A stretch of DNA of 46,024 nucleotides. It comes from Burkholderiales bacterium Ga0077543. GTDB lineage: Bacteria > Pseudomonadota > Gammaproteobacteria > Burkholderiales > Burkholderiaceae_C. Shown here one piece after another: positions 27,766 to 37,178 of the stretch. The stretch is from assembly GCA_001464055.1 (NCBI GenBank), contig LNET01000071.1, positions 1 through 46,024 of the forward strand. Reading direction: 5' to 3'. Every line of letters begins with the position of its first letter. Position 1 is the stretch's first letter. Under the pieces are notes generated by a model. That model was not told the DNA's origin, ran no database searches, and worked only from the letters and a program-made list of their open reading frames with translations. A program made the translations under genes and the position numbers.

Positions 27766-30603
27766 ATGACCGAGCTTGCCAAGTCCTTCGAACCCGCCGC
27801 CATCGAACGCCGCTGGGGCCCGGTCTGGGACGCGAGCGGCCGGCACGCACCCACGCTGGACCCGGCCCGGCCGTCCTTCAGCATCCAGCTGCCGCCGCCG
27901 AACGTCACCGGCACGCTGCACATGGGCCATGCGTTCAACCAGACGATCATGGACAGCCTGACGCGCTACCACCGCATGCGCGGCTTCAACACGCTGTGGG
28001 TGCCGGGCACCGACCACGCCGGCATTGCCACGCAGATCGTGGTCGAACGGCAGCTCCAGGAAAAGGGCCAGAGCCGCCACGACCTGGGACGCAAGAACTT
28101 CGTCGCCCAGGTCTGGGACTGGAAGGCCACCAGCGGCGCCACCATCACGAACCAGATGCGCCGCCTGGGCGACAGCGTCGACTGGAGCCGCGAGTACTTC
28201 ACGATGGACGAGAAGCTCTCGGCCACCGTCACGGAAACCTTCGTGCGCCTGTTCGACGAAGGCCTGATCTACCGCGGCCAGCGCCTGGTCAGCTGGGACC
28301 CGCAGTTGAAAAGCGCGGTGTCCGACCTGGAGGTGGAAAGCGAAGAGGAAGACGGCTTCCTCTGGCACATCGCCTACCCGCTCGCGGACGGCAGCGGCCA
28401 GCTGGTGGTGGCCACCACGCGGCCCGAGACAATGCTGGGCGACGTCGCGGTGATGGTGCACCCCGAAGACGAGCGCTACACCGCCCTGGTGGGTAAGCAG
28501 GTGCGCCTGCCGCTGGTGGACAAGCTGATCCCGGTGATCGCCGACGCCTACGTCGACCGCGAGTTCGGCACCGGCGTGGTGAAGGTGACGCCGGCCCACG
28601 ACGCCAACGACTACGCCGTGGGCCAGCGCCACGGCCTGCCGCTGGTGGGCGTGCTCGACCTCGACGCGAAGATCAACGCCAACGCGCCCGAGGCCTACCG
28701 CGGGCTGGACCGCTTCGTCGCGCGCAAGCGCATCGTGGCCGACCTGGAAGCCGCCGGCCTGCTGGTGGAAACCAAGAAGCACCGGCTGACCGTGCCGCGC
28801 TGCGCGCGCACGGGGCAGGTGGTGGAACCCATGCTCACCGACCAGTGGTTCGTGGCCGTGAACAAGCCCGGCGCCGATGGCACCAGCATCGCGCAGAAGG
28901 CCATCCATGCGGTCGACAGCGGCCAGGTGCGCTTCGTGCCCGAGCAATGGGTCAACACCTACAACCACTGGATGATCAGCCGCCAGCTGTGGTGGGGCCA
29001 CCAGATCCCGGCCTGGTACGGCACGGGCGGTGAACTCTTCGTCGCGCGCAGCGAAGAAGAAGCCCGCCAGCGCGCCATGGCCGCTGGCTACAGCGGCGAA
29101 CTGAAGCGCGACGAGGACGTGCTGGACACCTGGTACTCGTCGGCCCTGGTGCCCTTCAGCACGCTGGGCTGGCCGGCGAAGACGGTGGAACAGGACCTGT
29201 TCCTGCCCAGCACCGTGCTCGTCACCGGCTTCGACATCATCTTCTTCTGGGTCGCCAGGATGATCATGATGACCACGCACTTCACCGGCAAGGTGCCTTT
29301 CAGGGACGTTTACATCCACGGCCTGGTGCGCGACGCGCAGGGCCAGAAGATGAGCAAGAGCGAAGGCAACGTGCTCGACCCGGTGGACCTGATCGACGGC
29401 ATCGAACTCGGCCCCCTGCTCGACAAGCGCAGCAGCGGCCTGCGCAAGCCCGAAACGGCCCCCCGCGTGCGCAAGGAGACCGAGAAGGAGTTCCCCGGCG
29501 GCATCCCCGCCTTCGGCGCCGACGCGCTGCGCTTCACCATGGCCAGCTACGCCAGCCTGGGCCGCAACATCAACTTCGACACCAAGCGCTGCGAGGGCTA
29601 CCGCAACTTCTGCAACAAGCTCTGGAACGCCACGCGCTTCGTGCTGATGAACTGCGAAGGCCAGGACTGCGGGCTGAAGGAGCACAGCAAGGCCGAATGT
29701 GCGCCAGGCCAGCCCTTCCACGGCTACCTGAAGTTCAGCCTGGCCGACCGCTGGATCAGCGGCGAACTGCAGCGCGTCGAAGACGCCGTGGCGCGGGGCT
29801 TTGCCGACTACAGGCTGGACAACGTCGCGAACGCGATCTACACATTCGTGTGGGACGAGTACTGCGACTGGTATCTGGAAATCGCGAAGGTGCAGATCGC
29901 CCAGGCCGTGCAGGCCGGTGACGAATCACGCGCCCGAGCGACGCGTCGCACCCTGATCCGCACGCTGGAAACCGTATTGCGGCTGATGCACCCGGTGGCA
30001 CCCTTCATCACCGCCGAGCTGTGGGAAACCGTGGCCGTGGTTGCCGGGCGCAAGCAGGCTGGCGGCGAAGACAGCATCGTCACCGCCGCCTACCCGCAGG
30101 CCCAGCTGGACAAGGTCGACCCGGCAGCCGACGCCTGGGTCGGCCAGCTCAAGGCCGTGGTGGCCGAAAGCCGGCGCCTGCGCAGCGAAATGGGCCTGCC
30201 CCCGGGCGAGCGCGTGCCGCTGCTGACCTACGGCGAAGCCGGTTTCGTGCAGGCCGCGGCGCCTTTGCTTCAGGCCCTGGCCCGGCTGGCGGAAGTTCGC
30301 GTCATGGACGATGAAGCCGCCTTTGCCCAAGCCACGCAGGCCGCGCCGGTGGCGGTGGCCGGGCCGCTTCGGCTGGCGCTGCACGTGCAAGTCGACGTGG
30401 CCGCCGAAACCGTGCGCCTGGGCAAGGAAATCGCGCGGCTCGAAGGCGAGATCGCCAAGGCCGAGACCAAGCTGGGCAACGAGAGCTTCGTGGCCCGCGC
30501 CAAGCCGGCGGTGGTTGAACAGGAACGCGCGCGCCTGGCCGACTTCAGGCAGACGGTGGCTCGTCTGCAGGACCAGCTGGCTCGTCTGACCGCGACTGCA
30601 TAG
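27766..30603 (+). CDS. valS: Valyl-tRNA synthetase
   Basis: This 945-residue class Ia synthetase charges tRNA-Val in the cytoplasm. The HIGH motif appears as [15 protein letters not shown] (~45-60) and the KMSKS motif as [14 protein letters not shown]. Between them lies the editing domain ([38 protein letters not shown]). After KMSKS come the helical anticodon-binding domain ([24 protein letters not shown]) and the C-terminal ValRS coiled-coil arm ([18 protein letters not shown]). Length is normal for bacterial ValRS (about 950). ATG 27766 matches the family N-terminus ([17 protein letters not shown]). The last 59 bases overlap the 3' end of the opposing dehydrogenase-like gene. Confidence 0.97.
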   Translation: MTELAKSFEPAAIERRWGPVWDASGRHAPTLDPARPSFSIQLPPPNVTGTLHMGHAFNQTIMDSLTRYHRMRGFNTLWVPGTDHAGIATQIVVERQLQEKGQSRHDLGRKNFVAQVWDWKATSGATITNQMRRLGDSVDWSREYFTMDEKLSATVTETFVRLFDEGLIYRGQRLVSWDPQLKSAVSDLEVESEEEDGFLWHIAYPLADGSGQLVVATTRPETMLGDVAVMVHPEDERYTALVGKQVRLPLVDKLIPVIADAYVDREFGTGVVKVTPAHDANDYAVGQRHGLPLVGVLDLDAKINANAPEAYRGLDRFVARKRIVADLEAAGLLVETKKHRLTVPRCARTGQVVEPMLTDQWFVAVNKPGADGTSIAQKAIHAVDSGQVRFVPEQWVNTYNHWMISRQLWWGHQIPAWYGTGGELFVARSEEEARQRAMAAGYSGELKRDEDVLDTWYSSALVPFSTLGWPAKTVEQDLFLPSTVLVTGFDIIFFWVARMIMMTTHFTGKVPFRDVYIHGLVRDAQGQKMSKSEGNVLDPVDLIDGIELGPLLDKRSSGLRKPETAPRVRKETEKEFPGGIPAFGADALRFTMASYASLGRNINFDTKRCEGYRNFCNKLWNATRFVLMNCEGQDCGLKEHSKAECAPGQPFHGYLKFSLADRWISGELQRVEDAVARGFADYRLDNVANAIYTFVWDEYCDWYLEIAKVQIAQAVQAGDESRARATRRTLIRTLETVLRLMHPVAPFITAELWETVAVVAGRKQAGGEDSIVTAAYPQAQLDKVDPAADAWVGQLKAVVAESRRLRSEMGLPPGERVPLLTYGEAGFVQAAAPLLQALARLAEVRVMDDEAAFAQATQAAPVAVAGPLRLALHVQVDVAAETVRLGKEIARLEGEIAKAETKLGNESFVARAKPAVVEQERARLADFRQTVARLQDQLARLTATA

Positions 30604-31549
30604 GCTTGTCGGACGATGGGGTGGCCAACGCGGCCGCGCCGCGCTGGTTGGCCGCCTGCAACAGCGTGTCGATGCGCCGGGCCACGGCCCAGGCGCTGCG
30701 AGAGCGCGATTCACGCGTGGTCGCGGCCACGCGTGGTGTCACCTGCAGGGCGTCGATGCGGTGGAGCGGCTTGCCGCCATCCAGCAAGCCGGGCTCGACG
30801 CTGTCCAGCCAGGCAGCGGCCAGCTTGCCGCTGTTCAGGGCCCGGGCCAGCGCGCGGGCATCGAACAGGGCCGAGTACCCCAGGCTCACGAGCACCATGT
30901 TGGCCTTGCATTCCTCGAACAGGCGTTCGCTGAACAGGCCGGTGTAGCGCGGAAAGAAGTCCAGCAGCACCACCACCGACTCGCAGCCCTGCAGCAGTTC
31001 GCGCAGCCCCACGGGCGGGATGCCGGCGCGCTGCCAGGCCGCGTCGCTGCTGTGAAAGGCCGGGTCGTAACCCAGCACCGTGGCACCGAATGCGGCCAGC
31101 AGGTTGGCCAGGGGGCGAGAAGCCGGCACCAGGCCGACAATGCCGACGGTGGAGCCGCCGATCTCGCGCCCGACGAGCAGACCCTCGTCGCTGACGATGG
31201 GCACGCGCCGCAGTAGCTGCAGCAGGGCACCGACGGCAAATTCCGCTTCGGCCAAGGCACTGGCACTGGCCGGGCGCACGACTTCGATGCCGGCGCGGGC
31301 ACAGGCGTCCAGATCGATGTTCTCGGCCCCCACCGACAGGCGCGCGACCACGCTCAGATGCGGGGCGTGCCGCAGTGCCACCCCGTCCAGGGCCACTGAA
31401 GGCGGCACCACCAGCGCACGCACCCCACCCAGGGCGTCGCGGAAGGCCAGCGGGCGCTGGGCAAGCTCGGGCGCGTAGTGGACGACGTGGCGCGTGCTCA
31501 ACCAGGCAAGCACGTCCTTGTCGAAGGCCTCAACGACCAGCACGTCCAT
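30545..31549 (-). CDS. 2-hydroxyacid dehydrogenase family protein lacking catalytic residues
   Basis: The 334-residue protein has the D-isomer 2-hydroxyacid dehydrogenase layout: [26 protein letters not shown], a Rossmann stretch [10 protein letters not shown], the acidic strand end GYDPAF and [18 protein letters not shown]. Three hallmarks are lost. The dinucleotide GxGxxG is GLVPAS. The substrate-binding Arg of the N-x-ARGG motif aligns with Tyr225 (SLGYSALFD). The catalytic His of TPHxA is Arg273 (TPRVAA). Only the Glu (SVEPG) remains. It is probably not an active dehydrogenase and may bind a ligand or regulate, as CtBP-like relatives do. The tail of about 30 residues is low-complexity and encoded partly opposite the valS 3' end. 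It is divergent from galU. Confidence 0.8.
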   Translation of the reverse strand: MDVLVVEAFDKDVLAWLSTRHVVHYAPELAQRPLAFRDALGGVRALVVPPSVALDGVALRHAPHLSVVARLSVGAENIDLDACARAGIEVVRPASASALAEAEFAVGALLQLLRRVPIVSDEGLLVGREIGGSTVGIVGLVPASRPLANLLAAFGATVLGYDPAFHSSDAAWQRAGIPPVGLRELLQGCESVVVLLDFFPRYTGLFSERLFEECKANMVLVSLGYSALFDARALARALNSGKLAAAWLDSVEPGLLDGGKPLHRIDALQVTPRVAATTRESRSRSAWAVARRIDTLLQAANQRGAAALATPSSDKPMQSRSDEPAGPADEPPSA

Positions 31550-31641
31550 CAGAAGTTGCGCAAAGTGGTGAAACGGGTCTCAGGGATTCCGCGGGGGTGC
31601 GTGACAGAATGGCGTGGAGACATCCTTCCCCGAAAGGCCAC

Positions 31642-32508
31642 ATGCTAGTCCACAAGGCAATCTTCCCCGTAGCCGGCCTCGGCACGCGCTTCCTGCCAGC
31701 CACCAAGGCGCAGCCCAAGGAGATGCTCCCAGTCGTCGACAAGCCGCTGATCCAGTATGCCGTGGAGGAGGCCTACGCAGCCGGTGTTCGAGAGATGATC
31801 TTCGTCACCGGCCGCCACAAACGGCCGATCGAAGACCACTTCGACATGACCTACGAACTGGAAGTGGCGCTCGAGAAAGCCGCCAAGCACGAGTTGCTTG
31901 CCGTGGTGCGCAGCGTCAAGCCTGACGACATGGAGTGCATCTACGTGCGGCAGCCCCAGGCGCTGGGCCTGGGGCATGCAGTGCTCTGCGGCCAGCGCCT
32001 GGTGGGCAACCAGCCCTTTGCCGTGCTGCTGGCCGACGACCTGATGGTCGGCCAGCCGCCTGTGCTCAAGCAGATGGTCGACCAGTACACCGAATGGCGC
32101 GCCTCGATCCTGGCGGTGCAGGAAGTGCCGGCCGAACACACCCGCCGCTACGGCATCGTGGCGGGCACCGAGGTCAACGAACGGCTGATGGACGTGCACC
32201 GCATCGTCGAGAAGCCCTCGCCCGAAGAGGCGCCCTCGCGCCTGGGCGTGGCTGGCCGCTACATCCTGACGCCTGGTGTCTTCCACGAAATTGCCAGCCA
32301 GCAGCGCGGCGTCGGGGGCGAGATCCAGCTCACCGACGGCATTGCTTCGCTGCTGCGTCGCGAGAAGGTGTTTGCCTACCGCTATGAAGGCAAGCGCTAC
32401 GACTGCGGCAGCAAGGAAGGTTTCCTCGAGGCCAACGTCGAACTGGCCCTGGCACACCCGCAGCTGGGGCCGGGCTTTCGCGACTACCTTCGCGGCCTGA
32501 AGCTCTAG
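31642..32508 (+). CDS. galU: UTP-glucose-1-phosphate uridylyltransferase
   Basis: This 288-residue cytoplasmic enzyme makes UDP-glucose from UTP and glucose-1-phosphate for LPS, exopolysaccharide and trehalose pathways. The nucleotide-binding motif [19 protein letters not shown] (12-30) and [11 protein letters not shown] are typical. Also present are [31 protein letters not shown] and [10 protein letters not shown], with a final [14 protein letters not shown]. Length is as expected for GalU (about 290-300). ATG 31642 follows AAAGG at 31633-31637. A hairpin directly after the stop probably ends the transcript. The divergent neighbour is the degenerate hydroxyacid dehydrogenase gene. Confidence 0.96.
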   Translation: MLVHKAIFPVAGLGTRFLPATKAQPKEMLPVVDKPLIQYAVEEAYAAGVREMIFVTGRHKRPIEDHFDMTYELEVALEKAAKHELLAVVRSVKPDDMECIYVRQPQALGLGHAVLCGQRLVGNQPFAVLLADDLMVGQPPVLKQMVDQYTEWRASILAVQEVPAEHTRRYGIVAGTEVNERLMDVHRIVEKPSPEEAPSRLGVAGRYILTPGVFHEIASQQRGVGGEIQLTDGIASLLRREKVFAYRYEGKRYDCGSKEGFLEANVELALAHPQLGPGFRDYLRGLKL

Positions 32509-32524
32509 CCCTGCGCCGCAGGGC
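32508..32524. terminator. Hairpin between galU and tusA
   Basis: GCCCTGC (32508-32514) and GCAGGGC (32518-32524) form a perfect seven-base stem with a three-base loop, starting at the last base of the galU stop. It lies between convergent genes and could serve both. No T-run follows on either side. Confidence 0.45.
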
Positions 32525-32536
32525 GCGCGCAGGCTG

Positions 32537-32764
32537 CTAGCGGCGGCGAAGGATATGGATGAAGTCGCTGCCGGTGGTGGTCTGCTCGACCAGCTCATTG
32601 CCGGTCTGGCGAGCGAAAGCCTGGAAATCGCGGGTCGAACCCGGGTCTGTCGAAATGATGCGCAATGTCTCGCCAGCCACCATGTCCGCCAGGGCCTTCT
32701 TGGCTTTCAGGATGGGCAGCGGGCAGTTCAGACCGCGGGCGTCGAGTTCTTTGGAGGTGTCCAT
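32537..32764 (-). CDS. tusA: Sulfur carrier protein of the TusA/SirA family
   Basis: This 75-residue protein starts at ATG 32764 (MDTSKELDARGLNCPLPILK). The N-terminal CPxP motif (NCPLPILKAKKAL) is the family signature; its Cys carries persulfide sulfur for tRNA thiolation and related transfers. The core continues with GETLRIISTDPGSTRDFQAF and ends HILRRR. Length is normal for TusA-like proteins. It lies 10 nt after the stop of the Nudix gene, probably in one transcript with cysM, which fits a sulfur-related role. Paralogous TusA-like proteins exist, so the exact name is less sure than the family. Confidence 0.85.
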   Translation of the reverse strand: MDTSKELDARGLNCPLPILKAKKALADMVAGETLRIISTDPGSTRDFQAFARQTGNELVEQTTTGSDFIHILRRR

Positions 32765-32774
32765 GCCGCGCATT

Positions 32775-33311
32775 TTAGGCGCGCTCCAGGAACTGCGGTT
32801 CGATGCCCCGGCGGCGCAGCCAATCGGCCAGGGCCAGCCCCGTGCCCGCCTGCCAGCAGCGCAGATCGGGCGGGTCCAGCAGCTTGTATTCGACGAGTTC
32901 GGGCGACAGTCTGATCTCACCGCTGGCACGCACGTGGTAGGCAATGATGACCTGGTTCATGCGCTGGAAGTCGTAGACCCCGATCAGCTCGACCGCCTCG
33001 GCCACCAGCGCCGTTTCCTCCAGCACCTCGCGCGCAATGCCCTGCTCGGCCGTCTCCCCAGCTTCCATGAAACCGGTGATCAGCGCGAACATCCTGCCGG
33101 TCCAGGCAGCGTTGCGGGCCAGCAGCACCTTGCCGCCACGGTCCACGCATTCGACCACCGCCGCCAGCACGGGTGTGGGGTTGTTCCACAACGTCCAGCC
33201 ACAGGCCGGGCAGCGCAGGCGGCTCTTCGGCCCGCCGTCCTCTTCCCTTTCCAGCCATTGCAGAGCGCTGCCACAGGCCTGGCAGAAACGCGGTTCAGCC
33301 AGCGAGCTCAC
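32775..33311 (-). CDS. Nudix hydrolase with N-terminal zinc ribbon
   Basis: The 178-residue protein starts at GTG 33311, overlapping the cysM stop (GTGA). A zinc ribbon with CxxC pairs (FCQACGSAL at ~9-16 and RCPACGW at ~34-39) precedes the Nudix domain. The Nudix box is present as GFMEAGE and REVLEETA, where Ala replaces the final Gly of the consensus. The ribbon-plus-Nudix layout resembles NADH pyrophosphatase NudC, but the protein is shorter and I do not see the SQPWPFPxS motif of NudC. It therefore cleaves a nucleoside diphosphate derivative of unknown identity. Confidence 0.85.
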   Translation of the reverse strand: MSSLAEPRFCQACGSALQWLEREEDGGPKSRLRCPACGWTLWNNPTPVLAAVVECVDRGGKVLLARNAAWTGRMFALITGFMEAGETAEQGIAREVLEETALVAEAVELIGVYDFQRMNQVIIAYHVRASGEIRLSPELVEYKLLDPPDLRCWQAGTGLALADWLRRRGIEPQFLERA

Positions 33312-34210
33312 GCGGGGAAGATGCCGGTCGACAGATACCGGTCGCCGCGATCACAGACGATGAAGACGATGGTCGCGTTGTCCAGACGGCTGGCCAATTG
33401 CAACGCGACCCAGCATGCCCCGGCGGCCGACGGACCGCAGAAAAGGCCTTCCTCGCGCGCCAGGCGTCTGGCCATGTCCTCGGCGTCGGCCTGCGTCACC
33501 AGCATCAGCTCGTCGACCTGGCTCGGGTCGTAGATGGCGGGCTGGTAGGCCTCGGGCCACTTGCGGATGCCCGGGATGCGCGAGCCTTCACTGGGCTGCG
33601 CGCCGACGATGCGGACTGCCGGGTTCTGCTGCTTCAGGAAGCGCGACACCCCGGTGATGGTGCCGGTGGTGCCCATCGCGCTGACGAAGTGCGTGACGCG
33701 ACCTTGCGTGTCCTGCCAGATCTCGGGGCCGGTGCTGTCGAAATGGGCCCGCGGGTTGTCGGCGTTGGCGAACTGGTCCAGCACGCGGCCCTTGCCTTCG
33801 CGCTGCATCTGCTCGGCCAGATCGCGGGCGTATTCCATGCCGCCCGAGCGCGGGGTGAGCACGAGTTCGGCACCAAAGGCCTTCATCGTCTGGGCGCGCT
33901 CGATCGACAGATCCTCCGGCATGATCAGGACCATGCGGTAGCCGCGGATGGCAGCGGCCATCGCCAGCGCGATGCCGGTATTGCCCGAGGTGGCTTCGAT
34001 CAGCGTGTCGCCCGGGTGGATTTCTCCTCGCGCTTCGGCACCGCGAATCATCGCGATCGCCGGCCTGTCTTTCACCGAGCCCGCAGGATTGTTGCCCTCC
34101 AGCTTGCCCAGCACCACGTTGCCGCGGCTTTCGGCCAGCGCCGCCACGCGCTGCATGCGCACGAGCGGCGTGCGGCCGATGGCATCTTCCAGGGTGGGAT
34201 AGTTCTGCAT
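33308..34210 (-). CDS. cysM: Cysteine synthase B
   Basis: This 300-residue PLP enzyme makes L-cysteine from O-acetylserine and sulfide (or S-sulfocysteine from thiosulfate). The PLP lysine is in NPAGSVKDRPA (about residue 45), followed by the substrate loop TSGNTGIALA and the phosphate-binding GTTGTITGV. The CysM-type N-terminus is MQNYPTLEDAIGRTPLVRMQR. The ending DRGDRYLSTGIFPA is typical of CysM rather than CysK. ATG 34210 is chosen on this basis, although the frame is open further upstream, across the tRNA gene. It is first of a cysM-Nudix-tusA unit linked by a 4-nt overlap. Confidence 0.94.
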   Translation of the reverse strand: MQNYPTLEDAIGRTPLVRMQRVAALAESRGNVVLGKLEGNNPAGSVKDRPAIAMIRGAEARGEIHPGDTLIEATSGNTGIALAMAAAIRGYRMVLIMPEDLSIERAQTMKAFGAELVLTPRSGGMEYARDLAEQMQREGKGRVLDQFANADNPRAHFDSTGPEIWQDTQGRVTHFVSAMGTTGTITGVSRFLKQQNPAVRIVGAQPSEGSRIPGIRKWPEAYQPAIYDPSQVDELMLVTQADAEDMARRLAREEGLFCGPSAAGACWVALQLASRLDNATIVFIVCDRGDRYLSTGIFPA

Positions 34211-34305
34211 CCGTGCATTGTGGCAGTGCTGCCCGCTCGGCCGCAGGTGCCACCAGCTTGGCCATGCGATACTGCGCGCCCCGAAGCCAAGGCTTCGGAT
34301 CATGT

Positions 34306-34390
34306 GCCCGCGTGACGAAATCGGTAGACGTAGCGGATTCAAAATCCGCCGCCGCAAGGCGTGCCAGTTCGAGTCTGGCCGCGGGCACCA
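34306..34390 (+). tRNA. tRNA-Leu, anticodon CAA
   Basis: Acceptor arms GCCCGCG (34306-34312) and CGCGGGC (34380-34386) pair fully. The anticodon arm is GCGGA-TTCAAAA-TCCGC with CAA in the loop. A long variable arm (CGCC-GCAA-GGCG) marks a class II tRNA. The T arm is GCCAG-TTCGAGT-CTGGC. CCA is encoded (34388-34390). It reads the Leu codon TTG. Confidence 0.96.
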
Positions 34391-34447
34391 CCATCGGCGC
34401 CGCGAGCGCGCAACCCGCCTGACCTGCCGGGCACCCGCCCACCATCG

Positions 34448-35038
34448 ATGCCGCCGCTGCCGCCAGTCACCAAAGCCATCATGTTGATCTGCACGGCGAT
34501 GTTCTGCCTGCAGCTCATCCTGCCCCTGGACCGCTGGCTGGCACTGTGGCCCTTGTCCACCGGCCTTTTTGCACCCTGGCAGATGCTGAGCTACGGCATC
34601 CTGCACGGCGGCACCTTCCACCTGTTCTTCAACATGCTGGGCCTGTGGATGTTCGGGTCGGAACTCGAGCGGCTATGGGGCACGCGCCGCTACATCCACT
34701 TCCTGATTGCCGGCGTGCTGGCAGCCGCCGTGGCACAGCTCATCGTGACGGCCCTGACCGGGTCGATCGCGCCGACGGTGGGGGCCTCGGGGGGCCTGTT
34801 CGCCCTGCTCCTGGCCTTCGGCATGCTGTTCCCCGACCGCATCATCATGCCGCTGTTCCCGCCCATTCCGATGAAGGCGCGCACCTTCGTCATCGTCTTC
34901 GGCGCCATCGAACTGGTGCTGGGCTACGTCGACCGCAGCGGCGTGGCGCACTTCGCCCACCTGGGGGGCATGGTGGGCGGCTACCTGATGATCCGCTACT
35001 GGCGCAAGCAGCCGCCGTTCGGCTCGAACAGGCGCTGA
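34448..35038 (+). CDS. Rhomboid-family intramembrane serine protease
   Basis: This 196-residue membrane protein has about six TM segments. The conserved HGGTFHLFFNMLGLWMFG segment precedes the catalytic GASGGLF with Ser114, and the catalytic His171 lies in AHLGGMVGG of the last TM helix. The dyad is intact, so the enzyme is probably active on TM substrates. Length fits the compact bacterial class. ATG 34448 is used because the upstream residues are not membrane-like and overlap the tRNA. A trypsin-fold/PDZ gene follows 122 nt downstream on the same strand. Confidence 0.92.
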   Translation: MPPLPPVTKAIMLICTAMFCLQLILPLDRWLALWPLSTGLFAPWQMLSYGILHGGTFHLFFNMLGLWMFGSELERLWGTRRYIHFLIAGVLAAAVAQLIVTALTGSIAPTVGASGGLFALLLAFGMLFPDRIIMPLFPPIPMKARTFVIVFGAIELVLGYVDRSGVAHFAHLGGMVGGYLMIRYWRKQPPFGSNRR

Positions 35039-35160
35039 ACCTGGCGTTTGGCGGCCTCGCACGGTCCGCCGCAAGCCCCTTGAAAGCCCCTGGCTCGGCC
35101 AGGGCGGCAGGAACGTTTCATGCTGCGGCCTCGCACGGTCCAGCCCCGGGAGACGTCACC

Positions 35161-36192
35161 ATGCCGCCGAAGAACCCTTGCCCGACGCTTGCCACCTGGC
35201 TGGCATTGGCCGCGTCCGTGCTGCCTGCCGCAGCCGCCGAGGACGTGCGGCCCAGCGCCATCGAAGCGCAGTCGCTGGCCTTGCAGCGCGCCAGCGAAAG
35301 TGTGCTGGGCCTGCGCGCGCAGGCCGTGGCCGACGCCCGCTCGCTGGCCACCCTGGGGCGGGAGCGCCAGGGCTCGGGCGTGCTGATCGGGCGTGACGGG
35401 CTGGTGCTCACGATCGGCTATCTGGTACTCGAAGTCGAGCGGGTGGAACTCGTCACTCACCACGGACGCCGCGTACCCGCCCGCGTGGTGGCGCACGACC
35501 AGGCCACCGGCCTGGGCCTGGTGCAGGCCTTGACACCCCTGGGCCTGGAACCCGCACCGCTGGGCGACGCCACGCGCGCGGTGTTGCGCGAACCCCTGCT
35601 GCTGGCCAGCGGCGGGGAGACGGGCGAAGTCGGCATGGCCAGCCTGTCCAGCCGGCGCGCGTTCTCCGCCTACTGGGAATACCACCTCGACGCCGCCCTC
35701 TTCACCGCCCCGCCCCGGCGCGACCACGCCGGCGCCGGCCTGTTCAACACCCAGGGCGAACTGCTGGGGGTGGGGTCCTTGCTGGTGGCCGACGCGGCCG
35801 AACCCGGTGCGCCGCGGCAGCCCGGCAATCTGTTCGTGCCGGTGGACCTGCTGAAGCCGGTCATGGCCGAACTGCTGGAACAGGGCCGCTCGCAGGCCAG
35901 CTTGCGCGCCTGGCTGGGCGTGAACTGCAGCGAGTCCGACGGCGAGGTGCGAGTGATACGCGTGGCCGACGACAGCCCGGCCGACGTGGCCGGCCTGCAG
36001 CGCGGCGACCGCATCATGGCCATCGACGACACCCCGGTGGCCGGGCTGGCGGTACTGTGGAAAACGCTGTGGGCGACGTCGCCGCCACAGCGCGCGGTGC
36101 GCCTGAACATCCTGCGCGGCGGGCAGCCGCTGGCAGTCACCGTGCACGCGGTGGACCGGGCCTGGACGCTGCGCCGCGCCGAAGGCATCTGA
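35161..36192 (+). CDS. DegP-like trypsin-fold protein with lost catalytic triad, plus PDZ
   Basis: The 343-residue protein has a signal peptide (LALAASVLPAAAAED). The trypsin-like domain (~60-215) follows the HtrA pattern: GSGVLIGRDGLVLT, HGRRVPARVVAHDQATG, LFNTQGELLGVGSLLV. All three catalytic residues are replaced. The His of the TNNHV region is Tyr87 (TIGYLV), the Asp of TDLAV is Gly117 (TGLGL), and the Ser of GNSGGPL is Ala190 (HAGAGL). One PDZ domain (~255-330: VRVIRVADDSPADVAGLQRGDRIMAID) is intact. It is best read as a periplasmic pseudoprotease that binds peptides or scaffolds an active enzyme. Its neighbour upstream is an intact rhomboid. Confidence 0.85.
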   Translation: MPPKNPCPTLATWLALAASVLPAAAAEDVRPSAIEAQSLALQRASESVLGLRAQAVADARSLATLGRERQGSGVLIGRDGLVLTIGYLVLEVERVELVTHHGRRVPARVVAHDQATGLGLVQALTPLGLEPAPLGDATRAVLREPLLLASGGETGEVGMASLSSRRAFSAYWEYHLDAALFTAPPRRDHAGAGLFNTQGELLGVGSLLVADAAEPGAPRQPGNLFVPVDLLKPVMAELLEQGRSQASLRAWLGVNCSESDGEVRVIRVADDSPADVAGLQRGDRIMAIDDTPVAGLAVLWKTLWATSPPQRAVRLNILRGGQPLAVTVHAVDRAWTLRRAEGI

Positions 36193-36201
36193 GCCCGCCG
36201 T

Positions 36202-37092
36202 TCAGGTGCCCTGCAGGCCCTCCAGCACCGTGGGGTAACGCAGGCGCAGCTTCAGTTCGGCCTTCAGCCGCCGGTTGTCCAGGCGGCGGGATTCGCTCAT
36301 GAAGCTGAGCAGCATCGGGCTCAACTGCTCGCGTGCCTGGGCACGCGTGATGCGCGGCGGACGCGGCAGGCCGCACAGGTCGGCGGCCAGTTCGAAGTAG
36401 GCGCCCATCGTCAGTTCGGTGTCGTCGCTGGCATGCACCACGCGCTGGGGCAGGCCCCGCTGCAGCGCGGCCACGCAGGCCCGCGCCAGGTCGTCGGCGT
36501 GGATGTGATTGGTGTAGACGTCGTCGGCAGCCGCCAGCACCGGCGTGCCGCGCAAGAGGCGTTCACGCGGGTGGCCGCCCGGCCGGTCGGCAGCGTAGAT
36601 GCCGGGAATGCGCAGCACCGTCACCCGCGCGCCGGTGATGCGGCCGTAGGTACGCACCAGGGCCTCGGCCGCGACACGGCGCCGGGCGCGGTCGGTGGCG
36701 GGCGCCACGGGCCGGGTTTCGTCGAACAAGGCGCCGGCACAGTCGCCGTACACGCCAGTGGTGCTGCCATACACCAGCCGCTGCGGCGGTGCTCCACCGC
36801 GCATCAGGGCCTGCAGCAGCGCGGCGGTGCGCGGGTCGCCAGCGCCCTGCCCCGGCGGCGGCGCCAGGTGCAGCACCGCCTGCGCCAGCCGGGCCACGCC
36901 GGCCAGGCGCTGCAGGCTGTCGCGTTCATCCAGGTTGCCCAGCACCGGGATCGCACCGGCCGCACGCAGCTCGGCCAGGCGCGTGGGCGTGGAGGTCAAG
37001 GCCAGCACACGCCAGCGGGGCTGCAGCAGACGCAGCACGCGCATGCCGACGTCGCCGCAGCCGATGATGAGCAAAGTGGGGGGTTTGGGCAT
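36202..37092 (-). CDS. NAD(P)-dependent epimerase/SDR family protein, YeeZ-like
   Basis: The 296-residue protein starts at ATG 37092 (MPKPPTLLIIGCGDVGMRVL), which places the Rossmann GxGxxG (GCGDVG) at the N-terminus. An earlier in-frame GTG at 37149 would add 19 residues without a pattern. RLVYGSTTGVYGD and the lack of the usual YxxxK spacing mark the atypical YeeZ-type extended SDRs. RIPGIYAADRPGGHPRERL and the final RRLDNRRLKAELKLRLRYPTVLEGL are family features. The substrate is unknown. It is convergent with the pseudoprotease gene (9 nt apart) and divergent from the flavoprotein reductase. Confidence 0.8.
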   Translation of the reverse strand: MPKPPTLLIIGCGDVGMRVLRLLQPRWRVLALTSTPTRLAELRAAGAIPVLGNLDERDSLQRLAGVARLAQAVLHLAPPPGQGAGDPRTAALLQALMRGGAPPQRLVYGSTTGVYGDCAGALFDETRPVAPATDRARRRVAAEALVRTYGRITGARVTVLRIPGIYAADRPGGHPRERLLRGTPVLAAADDVYTNHIHADDLARACVAALQRGLPQRVVHASDDTELTMGAYFELAADLCGLPRPPRITRAQAREQLSPMLLSFMSESRRLDNRRLKAELKLRLRYPTVLEGLQGT

Positions 37093-37140
37093 GCGGCCAG
37101 GGTGGGGGTTGCTTATCGCTCGGAACAGGCTTTCGGGTGG

Positions 37141-37158
37141 GACGGGCACAATCCCGTC
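37141..37158. promoter_or_regulatory. Inverted repeat around a -10-like box
   Basis: GACGGG (37141-37146) and CCCGTC (37153-37158) flank CACAAT (37147-37152), 20 nt before the reductase start. CACAAT may be the -10 box, with the repeat as operator or as a hairpin. Evidence is by eye only. Confidence 0.3.
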
Positions 37159-37178
37159 ATCAGTTTAAGCATGCCGCC

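Noticed and set aside
27703..29721. Long minus-strand frame opposite valS
   Set aside because: Low-information antisense frame with no domain; valS motifs are continuous on the plus strand.
34291..34447. tRNA-Leu as an integration site for a mobile element
   Set aside because: No integrase or repeated tRNA 3' end was seen; the flanking genes are ordinary chromosomal genes.
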